From positions 124,001 to 188,000 of the forward strand of contig NZ_BSPC01000011.1 of the NCBI RefSeq assembly GCF_030160835.1: a stretch of 64,000 nucleotides of DNA, in the 5' to 3' direction. A program made the position numbers and the translations under genes. Positions 37,237 through 47,797 of the stretch are shown here, in pieces. Origin of the DNA: Labrys miyagiensis (GTDB taxonomy: Bacteria; Pseudomonadota; Alphaproteobacteria; Rhizobiales; Labraceae). Within the stretch, counting starts at the first letter, position 1. Every line of letters starts with the position of its first letter. Under the pieces are notes generated by a model, which was given only the letters and a program-made list of their open reading frames with translations, did not search any database and was not told the DNA's origin.

Positions 37237-38433
37237 TTAAGCGCGAACCGCCTTCTTCAGCGCGTCGGCGAGATCGGTCTTCTCCCAGGAAAAGCCGCCG
37301 TCGCGTGCCGGCTTGCGGCCGAAATGGCCATAGGCGGAGGTGCGGGCATAGATCGCCTTCGAGAGGCCGAGATGCTCGCGGATGCCACGGGGGGTGAGGC
37401 TGACGACTTCGCGCAAGGCCTTTTCCACCTTGTCCTCGGACACCGAGCCGGTGCCGTGCAGGTCGACATAGATGGCGAGCGGCTCGGAGACGCCGATGGC
37501 GTAGGCAAGCTGGATGGTGCAGCGGTCGGCGAGCTTGGCGGCCACCACGTTCTTGGCGAGGTAGCGCGCCGCATAGGCGGCCGAACGGTCGACCTTGGTC
37601 GGATCCTTGCCGGAGAAGGCGCCGCCGCCATGGGGGGCCGCGCCGCCATAGGTGTCGACGATGATCTTGCGGCCGGTGAGGCCGGTATCGCCATCCGGAC
37701 CGCCGACGACGAACTTGCCGGTGGGGTTGACGTGCCAGACGGTGTCGCCATTCACCCAGCCTTCCGGCAGGGTCTTGCGGATATGGGGCTCCACCAGCTT
37801 CTTGATGTCGCCGGAGGTCAGAGTCTCGTCGAAATGCTGGGTCGAGAGCACGATCTGGGTCACGCCGACCGGCTTGCCGTTCTCATACTTCACCGTGACC
37901 TGGCTCTTGGCGTCCGGGCCGAGCATGCCGAGTTCGCCGGACTTGCGGGCCTTGGTTATGTCCTCGAGGATCTTGTGGGCGTAATAGATCGGGGCCGGCA
38001 TCAATTCCGGCGTCTCGCGGCAGGCGTAGCCGAACATGATGCCCTGGTCGCCGGCGCCCTCATCCTTGTTGCCGGCGATGTCGACACCCTGGGCGATATC
38101 CGCCGACTGGGCGTGCAGCAGCACTTCAATCTTGGCCGTCTTCCAGTGGAAGCCGGACTGCTCATAGCCGATCGCCTTGATGGCGCGGCGGGCGGCAGCC
38201 TTGACCTTGCCCTTGGTGATGCTATCGGGGCCGCGATATTCGCCGGCGATCACGACGCGATTGGTGGTTGCCAATGTCTCGCAGGCCACGCGAATCTGGG
38301 TGGGATCCATGCCGGTCTTCACGGCTTCGCGATAGAACAGGTCGACGATTTCGTCGGAGATACGATCGCAGACCTTGTCGGGATGGCCCTCAGCGACGGA
38401 TTCGCTGGTGAACAGATAGTCGGAACGAGACAC
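37237..38433 (-). CDS. metK: S-adenosylmethionine synthetase
   Basis: This makes SAM from methionine and ATP. The 398-residue protein has the three-domain MetK pattern: [20 protein letters not shown] (methionine/ATP loop), [12 protein letters not shown] (signature 1), [20 protein letters not shown] and [19 protein letters not shown] (signature 2). It ends SYGH-like AYGHFGR with [11 protein letters not shown] at 38433 is preferred because GGAGAAA lies eight bases upstream and homology begins at [12 protein letters not shown]. An ATG ten codons upstream (38463) lies in the loop of a leader hairpin and could give a longer form. The praR-metK-trmB order is conserved in rhizobia. Confidence 0.97.
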   Translation of the reverse strand: MSRSDYLFTSESVAEGHPDKVCDRISDEIVDLFYREAVKTGMDPTQIRVACETLATTNRVVIAGEYRGPDSITKGKVKAAARRAIKAIGYEQSGFHWKTAKIEVLLHAQSADIAQGVDIAGNKDEGAGDQGIMFGYACRETPELMPAPIYYAHKILEDITKARKSGELGMLGPDAKSQVTVKYENGKPVGVTQIVLSTQHFDETLTSGDIKKLVEPHIRKTLPEGWVNGDTVWHVNPTGKFVVGGPDGDTGLTGRKIIVDTYGGAAPHGGGAFSGKDPTKVDRSAAYAARYLAKNVVAAKLADRCTIQLAYAIGVSEPLAIYVDLHGTGSVSEDKVEKALREVVSLTPRGIREHLGLSKAIYARTSAYGHFGRKPARDGGFSWEKTDLADALKKAVRA

Positions 38434-38446
38434 GAGAATTTCTCCA

Positions 38447-38480
38447 CGCCAAAACGGAACCATATCTCCCCGTTTTGGCG
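38447..38480 (-). promoter_or_regulatory. metK leader hairpin next to the ribosome-binding site
   Basis: CGCCAAAACGG and CCGTTTTGGCG form a perfect 11-bp stem with a 12-base loop, ending one base before the metK GGAGA. The loop holds a second GGAG and an in-frame ATG. A translational control element is plausible, but it matches no SAM riboswitch class I can recognise. Confidence 0.5.
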
Positions 38481-38659
38481 AGGGCCGACGCCCGCGTCAA
38501 GCGGCAAATCGTACGTTTTGTTCGTTTAAAGGAACGGTAGAGACGATTCTTGGAAGTGGGAGCGGTTTTCCGAAGCCTGACCAAGAAGCCTGACCAAAAG
38601 GGCGGCTAAGCCGAATGAGGCGAGCCGCCTCCTGAGTTGGGATCCCTGAGGGCACAATC

Positions 38660-38698
38660 AAAAACAAAAACCTTCCCGAGCCAACAGGAGCGGGAAGG
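38660..38698 (-). terminator. Intrinsic terminator of praR
   Basis: On the minus strand CCTTCCCG (38698-38691) pairs with CGGGAAGG (38678-38671), followed by TTTTTGTTTTT. A strong textbook terminator 23 bases past the praR stop. Confidence 0.88.
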
Positions 38699-38720
38699 CT
38701 GCAAAAAACCGATCGGTACT

Positions 38721-39131
38721 TCAGGCCGCTGTCTCGTTGCTGAGCGTCGAGACGAGGTCGACGACCCGGCGACGCACCTTCGGATCCTTGATCCGGGCGA
38801 ACGCCTTGTTGAGCTGCAACCCCTCGGTGGTCGAGAGGAACTCGATGACATGGGAGGTATCGCTCTCATCCATCGCCTGGGCACGGGCCGCGCTGGTCTC
38901 GGAGGGAAGGCCCTCGAAAAAGAAGGAGATGGTAACGCCGAGGATCGATGCGATGTGCTGGAGACGGCTCGCCCCAATGCGGTTCGTGCCCTTCTCGTAT
39001 TTCTGCACCTGCTGGAAGGTCAGGCCGAGGGCCTCGCCGAGCTTTTCCTGACTCATGCCCGTGAGGACACGGCGAATCCGGACACGGCTGCCCACATGTT
39101 GGTCAATGGGATTAGGTGCTTTCTTGATCAT
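38721..39131 (-). CDS. praR: XRE-family regulator, PraR/PhrR-like
   Basis: A 136-residue regulator with an N-terminal HTH_3 domain: PNPIDQHVGSRVRIRRVLTGMSQEKLGEALGLTFQQVQKYEKGTNRIGASRLQ is spread over residues 7-60. A helical tail ends VRRRVVDLVSTLSNE. This is the conserved rhizobial protein called PraR in Rhizobium leguminosarum (quorum-sensing and attachment control) and PhrR (pH-regulated) in Sinorhizobium. The position between lnt and metK is the same as there. ATG 39131 has CCGGAG nine bases upstream; the preceding TTG is ignored. It has its own terminator and probably its own promoter. Confidence 0.88.
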   Translation of the reverse strand: MIKKAPNPIDQHVGSRVRIRRVLTGMSQEKLGEALGLTFQQVQKYEKGTNRIGASRLQHIASILGVTISFFFEGLPSETSAARAQAMDESDTSHVIEFLSTTEGLQLNKAFARIKDPKVRRRVVDLVSTLSNETAA

Positions 39132-39156
39132 CAAATTTACTCCGGATCACATGCAA

Positions 39157-39239
39157 GTATTTGAAAATACGCATACTATTCTAAAAGGAATTGTGGCTAA
39201 ACCGTGGCAAAAGTACGGTAACCCAAGGACACAATTGTG
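39157..39239 (-). promoter_or_regulatory. Palindromic operator candidates upstream of praR
   Basis: GTATTT-GA-AAATAC (39157-39170) and the perfect palindrome CACAATTGTG (39230-39239) lie 26-108 bp before the praR start in an AT-rich gap of about 230 bp. Autoregulation by PraR is a plausible use. No -35/-10 pair was fixed. Confidence 0.35.
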
Positions 39240-39364
39240 AAACTACAATCTGAGGTAGTTTGAGTCCGCGGCTGCACGCTGCGACAGGGAATATATGCTT
39301 ATAAGCGATAAAATCCATACCAATACGCGGCATGAACGCGCGGCTAGTTCACAATAATGTGCGT

Positions 39365-41008
39365 TCAGGCGCGTTTTTGCTCACGCCAAAGGCCGTAAAT
39401 CGCGCCGATTGTGGCAAGCAGAAACAGTGTAGCAATAATTGTATTCCCGGCCTTGACAAACACCGTCGGTGGCAAGCCTTCCGGCAGGCGCGAATCGAGC
39501 ACGCCGCTCACGCCCAGGGGGAGGCTGGCGACGATGCGGCCAACCGGATCGATCACCGCCGAGATACCGTCATTGCCCGCGCGCACCAGCGGCAGGCCCT
39601 CCTCGATCGAGCGCGCCCGCACCTCGACGAAATGCTGGTAGGGCCCCGGCGTCATGCCGAACCAGGCGTCATTGGTGACGTTGAGCAACCATCCCGGCCG
39701 GTTGGCGGGATCATAGGCCTCGCCTGGGAAGATCGCCTCGTAACAGATCAGCACGCCCACCGGCGGGGCATTGGGGATATCCAGCGTGCGTAGGCCGGGC
39801 CCCGAGGTGAAGCCGCCACGCTGCTCGGTGAGCTGCTGCAGGCCGATCGATTCCAGGAAGGACTGGTAGGGCAGATACTCCCCGAAGGGAACCAGATGCA
39901 CCTTGTCGTAATTGCCGATGATCGTGCCGGTGGCGTCGATCACGTGCAGCGAATTGAAGAAGCGCCAAGTGCCACTATTAGAAGTTTCGCCGCCATCGGG
40001 ATTCCCGCCGTCGTCAAGGTTCTCCTCGGCCCTGCCGGCGCCCGTCAGCAGCACAGCATTGGGGGCCACCAGATCGCCAAGCGCCTTCAGCGCGTCGTCG
40101 TCCTGCGCCACCAGGAAGGGAAAGGCTGATTCCGGCCAGATCAGATGGGTGACCTTGGCCATGCCGTCGACGCCATCGGGCGTGGGCTGGCGCGACAGGG
40201 CCAGATATTGCGCCATGATCTGGTTGCGCATGCCCGGGTTGAACTTGGCGTCCTGCGGCACGTCCGGCTGCATGATGCGTAACTGCACCTTGTCGACGAA
40301 GCGGGTGGGATATTGGTCGAGGCGCCAGGCGCCGAAGCCGGCCAAGGCGGCGAGCACCACCAGGGACAACACGGGCCAGCGCCAGCCGTCACGCTCAGCC
40401 AAGGCGACAGGGGTTGCGAACAGCACCAGGGCGAGCAGCGTCAGGCCGTAAATGCCGAAGATGGCAAGGCTCTGCGCCAGATGGATCTCGGCCGCCAGGC
40501 CATAGCCGAACAAGTTCCAAGGAAAGCCGGAGAAGATATGGCCCCGCAGCCATTCGGTGGCGAAGATTGAGGCCGCGAAGGCAAGGATGCGCGCCTTCCC
40601 CCGCGACCAGGCGAGGCGCGCTAGGGCGAAGGCGGCGGCCATGAAGAAGGCGAGACCCGCCGGCAGCAGCAGCACCGCGAAGGGCAGGAGCCAGGCGAAC
40701 TGGTCGGCATCGACGAGGAAGGCATTGCCGATCCACCAGAGCCCTGCCAGGAAGAAGCCGAAGCCATACCACCAGCCGAGCCTGGCCGCACTCCAGAGGC
40801 TGCGCAGCAGCGAGGGCCTTGGCTCGTCCGGCGCGCCGAGGGCGATGCCGTCCAGCAGCCAGATCGCCAGGGGAAAGCTGATGGCCAGCACCGGAAAAAT
40901 GTCGAAGGGCGCCATGGCAAGCGCCGCCACCGCGCCAGCCAGGAAGGCCACGCCGGCCCGGCGCCACCCCTTCAATGCGGCAATGTTGGAGGCGAAGCGG
41001 ACGATCAC
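39365..41008 (-). CDS. lnt: Apolipoprotein N-acyltransferase
   Basis: This adds the third acyl chain to lipoproteins in the inner membrane. The 547-residue protein has about six N-terminal membrane segments (VAFLAGAVAALAMAPF onward), including SGFPWNLFGYGLA, and one C-terminal segment (NTIIATLFLLATIGAIYGLW). The periplasmic nitrilase domain carries the Glu-Lys-Cys triad: LIWPESAFPF, NYDKVHLVPFGEYLP and GVLICYEAIFP. The start is a GTG overlapping the corC stop (GTGA), so translation is coupled. Confidence 0.95.
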   Translation of the reverse strand: MIVRFASNIAALKGWRRAGVAFLAGAVAALAMAPFDIFPVLAISFPLAIWLLDGIALGAPDEPRPSLLRSLWSAARLGWWYGFGFFLAGLWWIGNAFLVDADQFAWLLPFAVLLLPAGLAFFMAAAFALARLAWSRGKARILAFAASIFATEWLRGHIFSGFPWNLFGYGLAAEIHLAQSLAIFGIYGLTLLALVLFATPVALAERDGWRWPVLSLVVLAALAGFGAWRLDQYPTRFVDKVQLRIMQPDVPQDAKFNPGMRNQIMAQYLALSRQPTPDGVDGMAKVTHLIWPESAFPFLVAQDDDALKALGDLVAPNAVLLTGAGRAEENLDDGGNPDGGETSNSGTWRFFNSLHVIDATGTIIGNYDKVHLVPFGEYLPYQSFLESIGLQQLTEQRGGFTSGPGLRTLDIPNAPPVGVLICYEAIFPGEAYDPANRPGWLLNVTNDAWFGMTPGPYQHFVEVRARSIEEGLPLVRAGNDGISAVIDPVGRIVASLPLGVSGVLDSRLPEGLPPTVFVKAGNTIIATLFLLATIGAIYGLWREQKRA

Positions 41009-42153
41009 GTGGCGCCGTCGGTGCCTGCCTGGCCCGCCGCTGCTTCTTCCATGGGCACGGCTTCGGCGGGAGCCGTCGCGCCCTTCCTGTCACGCTTGCT
41101 CTTGTCGCGCGGCCTGGCGCCGCTGCTGCCCAGGGTGTGGATGCGCACGCGCTTCACACGCCGGGGATCGGCATCGAGAATTTCGAATTCCAGCGTGCCC
41201 GGCCCCGGGACGATCTCGCCGCGCACCGGTACGCGGCCCGCCAGCGTGACCAGCCAGCCGCCCAGCGTGTCGACATCGGCCTCGATGTCGTCGTCATGCA
41301 GCTGGATGCCGACGGTTCCCGTCACATCGTCGAGATCCGCCCGTGCATCGGCGGTAAAGATGCCCTCGCCCGAGGCGACGATCATGTCGCCGCTGTCCTC
41401 GTCATGCTCGTCCTCGATATCGCCGAGCACGATCTCGACGATATCCTCCATCGAGACGAGGCCATCCGTGCCGCCATACTCGTCGATGACCAGTGCCAGC
41501 TGGGTGCGGGTCGTCTGCATCTTGGCGAGCAGATCGATCGGCGGCATCGAGGGTGGCACGAACAGCACGTTGCGCATCAGCGAGCGCACGGAGCTCAGCG
41601 GCGCCGTGAGCGAGATGTTGCCGAGCGCGAGAGCTGCCTCCTTCGGCGAGGCGGGCTTGGCCGGCCCCTCGCCTTCCTTCGGCGGCTCGCTCTGCCTGAC
41701 TTCACTCTCTCGGGCCTTGCGGCTCTTGCGGGCCGCGATCGCAGCCCGGGAGGCGAGCCAGGCCACGAAGTCGCGGATATGGACCATGCCGCGCGGATCA
41801 TCGAGCGTCTCGTTATAGACGGGCAGGCGCGAATGGCCGGCGGTCTGGAACACCTTGAGCAGGTCGCCGAGCGAGATGTCGAGCGGCACGGCCACGATGT
41901 CGGCGCGCGGCACCATCACGTCATCGACGCGCTTGCCGCGCAGCCCGAGGATGTTCTTGAGCATGGCCCGCTCCTCCGGGGAGAAGCTGGAATCCTCCGA
42001 TGCCCGCGAGTCCTCGAGCGCATCGGCGAGGTCTTCACGGATGGAAGGATGGGATTTGAGGCCAAGCGCCGATTTGATGCGCTCGAACAGGCCCTCGGGG
42101 GCCTCATGAGAGTTGCTGGTTTGGCTCGTACTTCGGTCGTTGCTATCGGACAT
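41005..42153 (-). CDS. CBS-domain/CorC_HlyC-domain protein (TlyC/CorC type, soluble)
   Basis: A 382-residue cytoplasmic protein of the hemolysin C/CorC group, associated with magnesium/cobalt efflux and membrane integrity. The N-terminal helix (EERAMLKNILGLRGKRVDDVMVPRADI) leads into two CBS motifs. The first ends at GHSRLPVYNETLDDPRGMVHIRDF, the second contains VLFVPPSMPPIDLLAKMQTTRTQLALVIDEYGGTDGLVSMEDI. The C-terminal CorC domain ends with VKRVRIHTL. There is no DUF21 membrane part. A charged low-complexity insert (about residues 135-180) splits the CBS pair. Genes on both sides overlap or abut it: lnt by four bases, ybeY eleven bases away. Confidence 0.9.
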   Translation of the reverse strand: MSDSNDRSTSQTSNSHEAPEGLFERIKSALGLKSHPSIREDLADALEDSRASEDSSFSPEERAMLKNILGLRGKRVDDVMVPRADIVAVPLDISLGDLLKVFQTAGHSRLPVYNETLDDPRGMVHIRDFVAWLASRAAIAARKSRKARESEVRQSEPPKEGEGPAKPASPKEAALALGNISLTAPLSSVRSLMRNVLFVPPSMPPIDLLAKMQTTRTQLALVIDEYGGTDGLVSMEDIVEIVLGDIEDEHDEDSGDMIVASGEGIFTADARADLDDVTGTVGIQLHDDDIEADVDTLGGWLVTLAGRVPVRGEIVPGPGTLEFEILDADPRRVKRVRIHTLGSSGARPRDKSKRDRKGATAPAEAVPMEEAAAGQAGTDGAT

Positions 42154-42164
42154 GGTGGCTTGGG

Positions 42165-42668
42165 CTAGCTTGCTTCGCGCAGCAGAGGCGCGTCGGCATA
42201 GGGGTTGTCGATGCCGAGCGTGGCGAGGATGCGCACTTCCAGCGCCTCCATCGCCTCGGCTTCGGCGTCGGTGAGATGGTCATAGCCAAACAGATGCAGG
42301 AGGCCATGAACGGTGAGATGGCTGAGGTGGTTCTCGAAGCTCTTGCCGGCCTCCACCGCCTCGCGGGCGATGGTCTCATGGGCAAGGATGATGTCGCCCA
42401 GCATCGGCGCCCTGGCGATGGCTTTGCCCTCGGCCTGGGGGAAGGACAGCACATTGGTGGGCTTGTCCATGTGGCGCCACTGGGCGTTGATCGTGCGGAT
42501 CGAGGCATCGTCGGTGAGCACGATCGAAAGTTCGGCACCCGGCGCGTGCTTGAGCTTCGCGACGGCGACACCAGCCGCCACGGCTGCGCTTATTCGATCC
42601 TCGATGGCATCGAGGTCCTGCCATAGATCGCTTTCCTGCGCGATCTCGATGGCGATTGCATCGCTCAT
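42165..42668 (-). CDS. ybeY: Endoribonuclease / rRNA maturation factor YbeY
   Basis: The metal-dependent RNase takes part in 16S rRNA 3' maturation and 70S quality control. The 167-residue protein has LSIVLTDDASIRTINAQWRHMDKPTNVLSFP (the DKPTDVLSFP-type motif, here DKPTNVLSFP) and the zinc site HLTVHGLLHLFGYDH with three His. The gene overlaps phoH by four bases (ATGA), as in most bacteria, so the two are coupled. Confidence 0.94.
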   Translation of the reverse strand: MSDAIAIEIAQESDLWQDLDAIEDRISAAVAAGVAVAKLKHAPGAELSIVLTDDASIRTINAQWRHMDKPTNVLSFPQAEGKAIARAPMLGDIILAHETIAREAVEAGKSFENHLSHLTVHGLLHLFGYDHLTDAEAEAMEALEVRILATLGIDNPYADAPLLREAS

Positions 42669-43699
42669 GGCCTGCTTTCACCCAAGGGCTTGGTTTCGCT
42701 CTTCGCCTCGTAGGCCCGCACGATCTTGGCGACCAGTTCGTGGCGCACCACGTCGGCGGCATTGAAGCGACAGATGGCGATTTCCGGGATGTCTTTCAAC
42801 AGATCGATGGCTTCCACCAGGCCGGATTTCTGGCCGGGCGGTAGATCGATCTGCGTCGGGTCGCCGGTGATGATCATGCGAGAGCCTTCACCCAGGCGCG
42901 TGAGGAACATCTTCATCTGCATCGCCGTGCAGTTTTGCGCCTCGTCGAGCAGCACCACGGAATTGGCGAGGGTGCGTCCGCGCATGAAGGCGAGCGGCGC
43001 CACCTCGATCATGCCGGAGGTCAGCCCACGCTCGACCCGCTCGGGCGGCATCATGTCATAGAGCGCGTCATAGAGCGGGCGCAGATAGGGATCGACCTTC
43101 TCGCGCATGTCGCCGGGCAGGAAGCCGAGACGCTCGCCTGCTTCCACCGCCGGGCGCGACAGGATGAGGCGGTCGGCCTCGCCCTTCTCGATCAGGGCGG
43201 CGGCATGGGCGACGGCGAGATAGGTCTTGCCGGTACCGGCCGGGCCGGTGGCGAAGACGAGCTCGTGCTTCTGCAAAGCGCGGATATAGGCATCCTGCGC
43301 CAGAGTGCGGGCGGCGATAGTCTTCTTGCGGGTGCCGACCGAGGCGGCGCCGCCCGTCGCGGCGACTTTCGGCTTGCCCTCCGGCGTGAACAGCACGCCT
43401 TGCGAGCCCGCCATGCGCAGGGCGCCGTCGACATCGCCCAGCGCGATCTGCTGGCCGGCGCGCAGGCGCTGATAGAGGCTCTCGAGCACGCGCCTGGCTT
43501 GCTCGACGCTGTCCTTGGCGCCGCGCAGGGCGACATGATTGCCGCGTGCCGTGGCCTCGATGCCAAGCTTGCGCTCGATAAAGGCAAGGTTCTGGTCGTG
43601 CTGGCCGAACAGCAGCGTTGCGAGGCGATTGTCCTCGAAGGCTGTGACGATCTCCGCCGGCACGTCCGTCGCCGGCAAGGATTGAGGCTGTGATGTCAT
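42665..43699 (-). CDS. phoH: PhoH-family ATPase (YbeZ)
   Basis: A 344-residue cytoplasmic protein with an N-terminal KH-like region and a P-loop ATPase: Walker A in FATGPAGTGKTYLAVAHA, Walker B in VVLLDEAQNCTAMQMKMFL, and RMIITGDPTQIDLP. YbeZ partners YbeY in rRNA processing, which fits the gene order. ATG 43699 was chosen by homology and a preceding GAGGAA; the frame is open to 43771. Confidence 0.93.
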   Translation of the reverse strand: MTSQPQSLPATDVPAEIVTAFEDNRLATLLFGQHDQNLAFIERKLGIEATARGNHVALRGAKDSVEQARRVLESLYQRLRAGQQIALGDVDGALRMAGSQGVLFTPEGKPKVAATGGAASVGTRKKTIAARTLAQDAYIRALQKHELVFATGPAGTGKTYLAVAHAAALIEKGEADRLILSRPAVEAGERLGFLPGDMREKVDPYLRPLYDALYDMMPPERVERGLTSGMIEVAPLAFMRGRTLANSVVLLDEAQNCTAMQMKMFLTRLGEGSRMIITGDPTQIDLPPGQKSGLVEAIDLLKDIPEIAICRFNAADVVRHELVAKIVRAYEAKSETKPLGESRP

Positions 43700-43787
43700 C
43701 CGTGTTCGCCGTTCCTCGTCAACCTTCAAGCAACTGCCTCCGTAAGCGGAATTTTGGAGCCCATGGCTCAAAAATTGCCGCGTCTTC

Positions 43788-45251
<1,464 letters not shown>

Positions 45252-45334
45252 GGGTCTCGTGGTGGCCGCCTATTAGGGGAGAAGGGATAGCCGGTTTTGG
45301 GGGGGATGAGAAGGGCTGTGATCGGAGGGGCGGC

Positions 45335-46060
45335 TCACCGTCCAAAATCCACCGTCGCAATGATCTTCGCCGGTCTGCCCGGATTTACGCGAGGCGTTCC
45401 AGGCGCCAGATTGAAGCTGTGCAGGAGCCTGGCTTCGGAAACGCCGGGTAATGCAGCCTTGACTTGCGCCAAGTCCGCCGGCTTGATCGTGCTGATCGGA
45501 TCCTCGCATTGACCGTGTGCGTCCCATTGGTTCTTCGCCACGAAGCTGCCGACCGCTGCGGTGATGGCGCTGGCGGCGACATCATCTTTCTTGACCTGGT
45601 TTGAAGCAACCAGAGCCCTTATCGCTTCCCCGAGGATCTCGACCGAATTTGTGAAGTCGACATTGCGGACATCCTTGAAGCGGCCGTCATCCTTGTTGTC
45701 GACAATGCAATGGCGAGCAACGAACAGCCAGTCATGGATCATATAGGCGGGGGCATAGCCCCACGGTGACAAGCCTTTGAAAACCTGGGCGATGCGGGGA
45801 ATCGAGCCGCCATCCGTATACATCATGCCAGGTTGGATGAAGGCGCCGGGGCTATTGGGGTTCTGCCGGCGAAAGATTAGGGGCTGGTTGGGATCAGGAA
45901 CGAACAGGAAGTTCCCGTCGCCGGATGAGCCGCCTTCGCCGACCCACATCACGAACACACGTCCGCTGAAACTTCCAGGCGCGAGACTGGCGTAATTGAC
46001 CGAAACGCACCCACCTAGCGAGATTAGCAGGCCCAGCGCGATCGCAAGGCAGCGCAACAT
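45335..46060 (-). CDS. DUF1353-domain lipoprotein
   Basis: A 241-residue exported protein with signal peptide MLRCLAIALGLLISLGGC and lipobox LGGC, so lipid-anchored. The middle has YTDGGSIPRIAQVFKGLSPW, then GYAPAYMIHDWLFVARHC, the core of DUF1353, a domain best known from phage and small hypothetical proteins and of unproven function. The rest is predicted helical (NSVEILGEAIRALVASNQV). It is convergent with the neighbouring esterase promoter region and stands alone. The function is unknown; the HDWLF and TDGGS motifs are the strongest clues for structure prediction. Confidence 0.75.
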   Translation of the reverse strand: MLRCLAIALGLLISLGGCVSVNYASLAPGSFSGRVFVMWVGEGGSSGDGNFLFVPDPNQPLIFRRQNPNSPGAFIQPGMMYTDGGSIPRIAQVFKGLSPWGYAPAYMIHDWLFVARHCIVDNKDDGRFKDVRNVDFTNSVEILGEAIRALVASNQVKKDDVAASAITAAVGSFVAKNQWDAHGQCEDPISTIKPADLAQVKAALPGVSEARLLHSFNLAPGTPRVNPGRPAKIIATVDFGR

Positions 46061-46252
46061 CGTCCCTCCCGGAATATTGGCCCGCTCCCCACGTGGCGAT
46101 CAAGGCGCGCAAGGGCAAGTTATCCTAGTTTTCGTATCTCACAACGGGGATCCGGCGATCTGATCCCATCCAGCCGCAAGCGCGTGTTTGCCCTTGCCAG
46201 CCCCGCTTCGATCCCTGCACTCTGCGCCATCCTTCCAAGGCGATTCAAATCC

Positions 46253-47200
46253 ATGCCCCCTGCCGATCCTGCCGTGTTTTCCGATGAGGCCGTGGCGCCT
46301 GCCACCGCGGCGCTCAATGCCGATATCATTGCGAAGATGACGGCCCTGCCCGATCTGTGGGCATTTCCGCCCGAACTCGTGCGCGAGAACCGGCGGCAGG
46401 GGCGGGGGATCTTTCCGCTGCAGGCCAAGAGCAAGCGGGCAGAGGTGATCGAGATCGAGGGCAAGCACGGTAAGGTGCCGATCCGCGTCATCGCGCCCGA
46501 CAAGCCCAGCGGCGTCTACATGCACATCCATGGCGGGGGCTGGATGTTCAACCAGTCCGACTTCCAGGACGAGTCCCTGGAAAAGATCGTGGCCGAGACG
46601 GGCATGGCATGCATCTCGGTGGAATATCGTCTCGCGCCCGAACATCCCTTTCCCGCCGGCCCGGACGATTGCGAGACGGCAGCGCTCTGGCTGGCGACCG
46701 AGGGCGCAAGGCGCTTCGGCACGGATCGCTTCTTTATCGGCGGCGAGAGCGCTGGGGCTCATCTCTCCGCCGTAACGCTGCAGCGCCTGCGCGATCGGCA
46801 CGGCCTGACGCCCTTTCGAGGCGCCAATCTCATCGCGGGCTGCTACGATCTCGGCATGACACCGAGCGCGCGCAACTTCAACCGTGGCAAGCTGATCCTG
46901 ACACCGCGCGACATCTTCCTGTTCACGCGGGCCTGTATCCCGCCGGGCGTCGATTTGCGCTCGCCCGACGTCTCGCCGCTCTATGGCAGCCTGGAGAGCA
47001 TGCCTGCCGCTTTGCTGTCGGTCGGCACCCATGACGCGCTGGTCGACGACAGCGTGTTCATGGCCTCGCGCTGGCAGGCGGCGGGCCGGGAGGCCACGCT
47101 GAAGCTCTGGCCGGGCGGCTGCCATGTCTTCCAGGGCTTCGACTTCCCGATGGCGCATGAAGCCTTCGCCACCGAGGTCGCCTTCTTCAACAGCCACTGA
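46253..47200 (+). CDS. Alpha/beta hydrolase, hormone-sensitive lipase/acetyl-esterase family
   Basis: A 315-residue cytoplasmic esterase. It has the oxyanion motif MHIHGGGWMFNQSDFQDE (HGGGW), EYRLAPEHPFPAGPDDC, the nucleophile elbow GGESAGAHLSAVT with the catalytic Ser, and the late acid and base in VGTHDALVDDS and GGCHVFQGF. These define the HSL (family IV) group, acting on short acyl esters. The natural substrate is unknown. ATG 46253 fits homology better than 46184. A GNAT gene follows 11 bp downstream in the same direction, probably co-transcribed. Confidence 0.88.
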   Translation: MPPADPAVFSDEAVAPATAALNADIIAKMTALPDLWAFPPELVRENRRQGRGIFPLQAKSKRAEVIEIEGKHGKVPIRVIAPDKPSGVYMHIHGGGWMFNQSDFQDESLEKIVAETGMACISVEYRLAPEHPFPAGPDDCETAALWLATEGARRFGTDRFFIGGESAGAHLSAVTLQRLRDRHGLTPFRGANLIAGCYDLGMTPSARNFNRGKLILTPRDIFLFTRACIPPGVDLRSPDVSPLYGSLESMPAALLSVGTHDALVDDSVFMASRWQAAGREATLKLWPGGCHVFQGFDFPMAHEAFATEVAFFNSH

Positions 47201-47211
47201 GGGTCAGCGGT

Positions 47212-47643
47212 ATGGCCAGCGATGGACGGATTTCGGTTTCCGACACGTCTTCGCTCGAGGATCTGCACCACCTCGATGATTTGCTGGACCAGGACAATAT
47301 AGAGCGCACCGGCATCCGGGACGCGCGGCTTCTGGCTGTCATGCTTCGCTCCGCGGATGGCGACCTCTACGCCGGCTTGCACGGCCATAGCTGGGGCGGC
47401 TGTTGCGAGATAAGGACACTCTGGGTCGCTGAAGGCCATCGAAGGCAGGGTATCGGCACGCGCCTCATGGCAGCCGTGGAGGAAGAGGCAGTGAGACGGG
47501 GATGTGGCCTCATCGTGCTGACCACCCATAGCTTCCAGGCGCCCGCTTTCTATGAGAAACGCGGTTTCCACAGGCTCGCTTCGGTCGAGGATTATCCGCG
47601 AGGATATGCCAACATCCTGATGGTGAAACAGCTGAGCCGGTAA
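47212..47643 (+). CDS. GNAT-family N-acetyltransferase
   Basis: A 143-residue acetyltransferase. The core is IRTLWVAEGHRRQGIGTRLMAAVEEEAVRRGC, holding the acetyl-CoA loop RRQGIG, then VLTTHSFQAPAFYEKRGFHRLASVEDYP, the usual C-terminal strand with the Tyr general acid. The target (small molecule, antibiotic or protein) cannot be predicted. It follows the esterase gene with an 11-bp gap and ends just before REPIN copy G. Confidence 0.85.
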   Translation: MASDGRISVSDTSSLEDLHHLDDLLDQDNIERTGIRDARLLAVMLRSADGDLYAGLHGHSWGGCCEIRTLWVAEGHRRQGIGTRLMAAVEEEAVRRGCGLIVLTTHSFQAPAFYEKRGFHRLASVEDYPRGYANILMVKQLSR

Positions 47644-47652
47644 TATTTTTCC

Positions 47653-47733
47653 GGGTGCACCTGCATCTTGCCTGTTCTCCCCATCGTAGGAAGCGTGCCG
47701 ATTCAAGAACGGGCAAGATGCCCGGGCACGCCC
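47653..47733. repeat. REPIN-like element, copy G (degenerate)
   Basis: GGGTGCACCTGCATCTTGCC (from 47653) and the partner TTCAAGAACGGGCAAGATGC (from 47702) form the two arms with several mismatches. It belongs to the GGGTGCACGGGC subtype shared with copy I. Confidence 0.65.
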
Positions 47734-47797
47734 TGCTCCCAGTCGCCGGCCATGATCGAGCCGTAAGGGGGACAGTGTCGGCGTCACGCAAGCGATC

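Noticed and set aside
38447-38480. SAM or SAM/SAH riboswitch upstream of metK
   Set aside because: Only one simple stem is present; the pseudoknot and conserved bases of these riboswitch classes are not seen.
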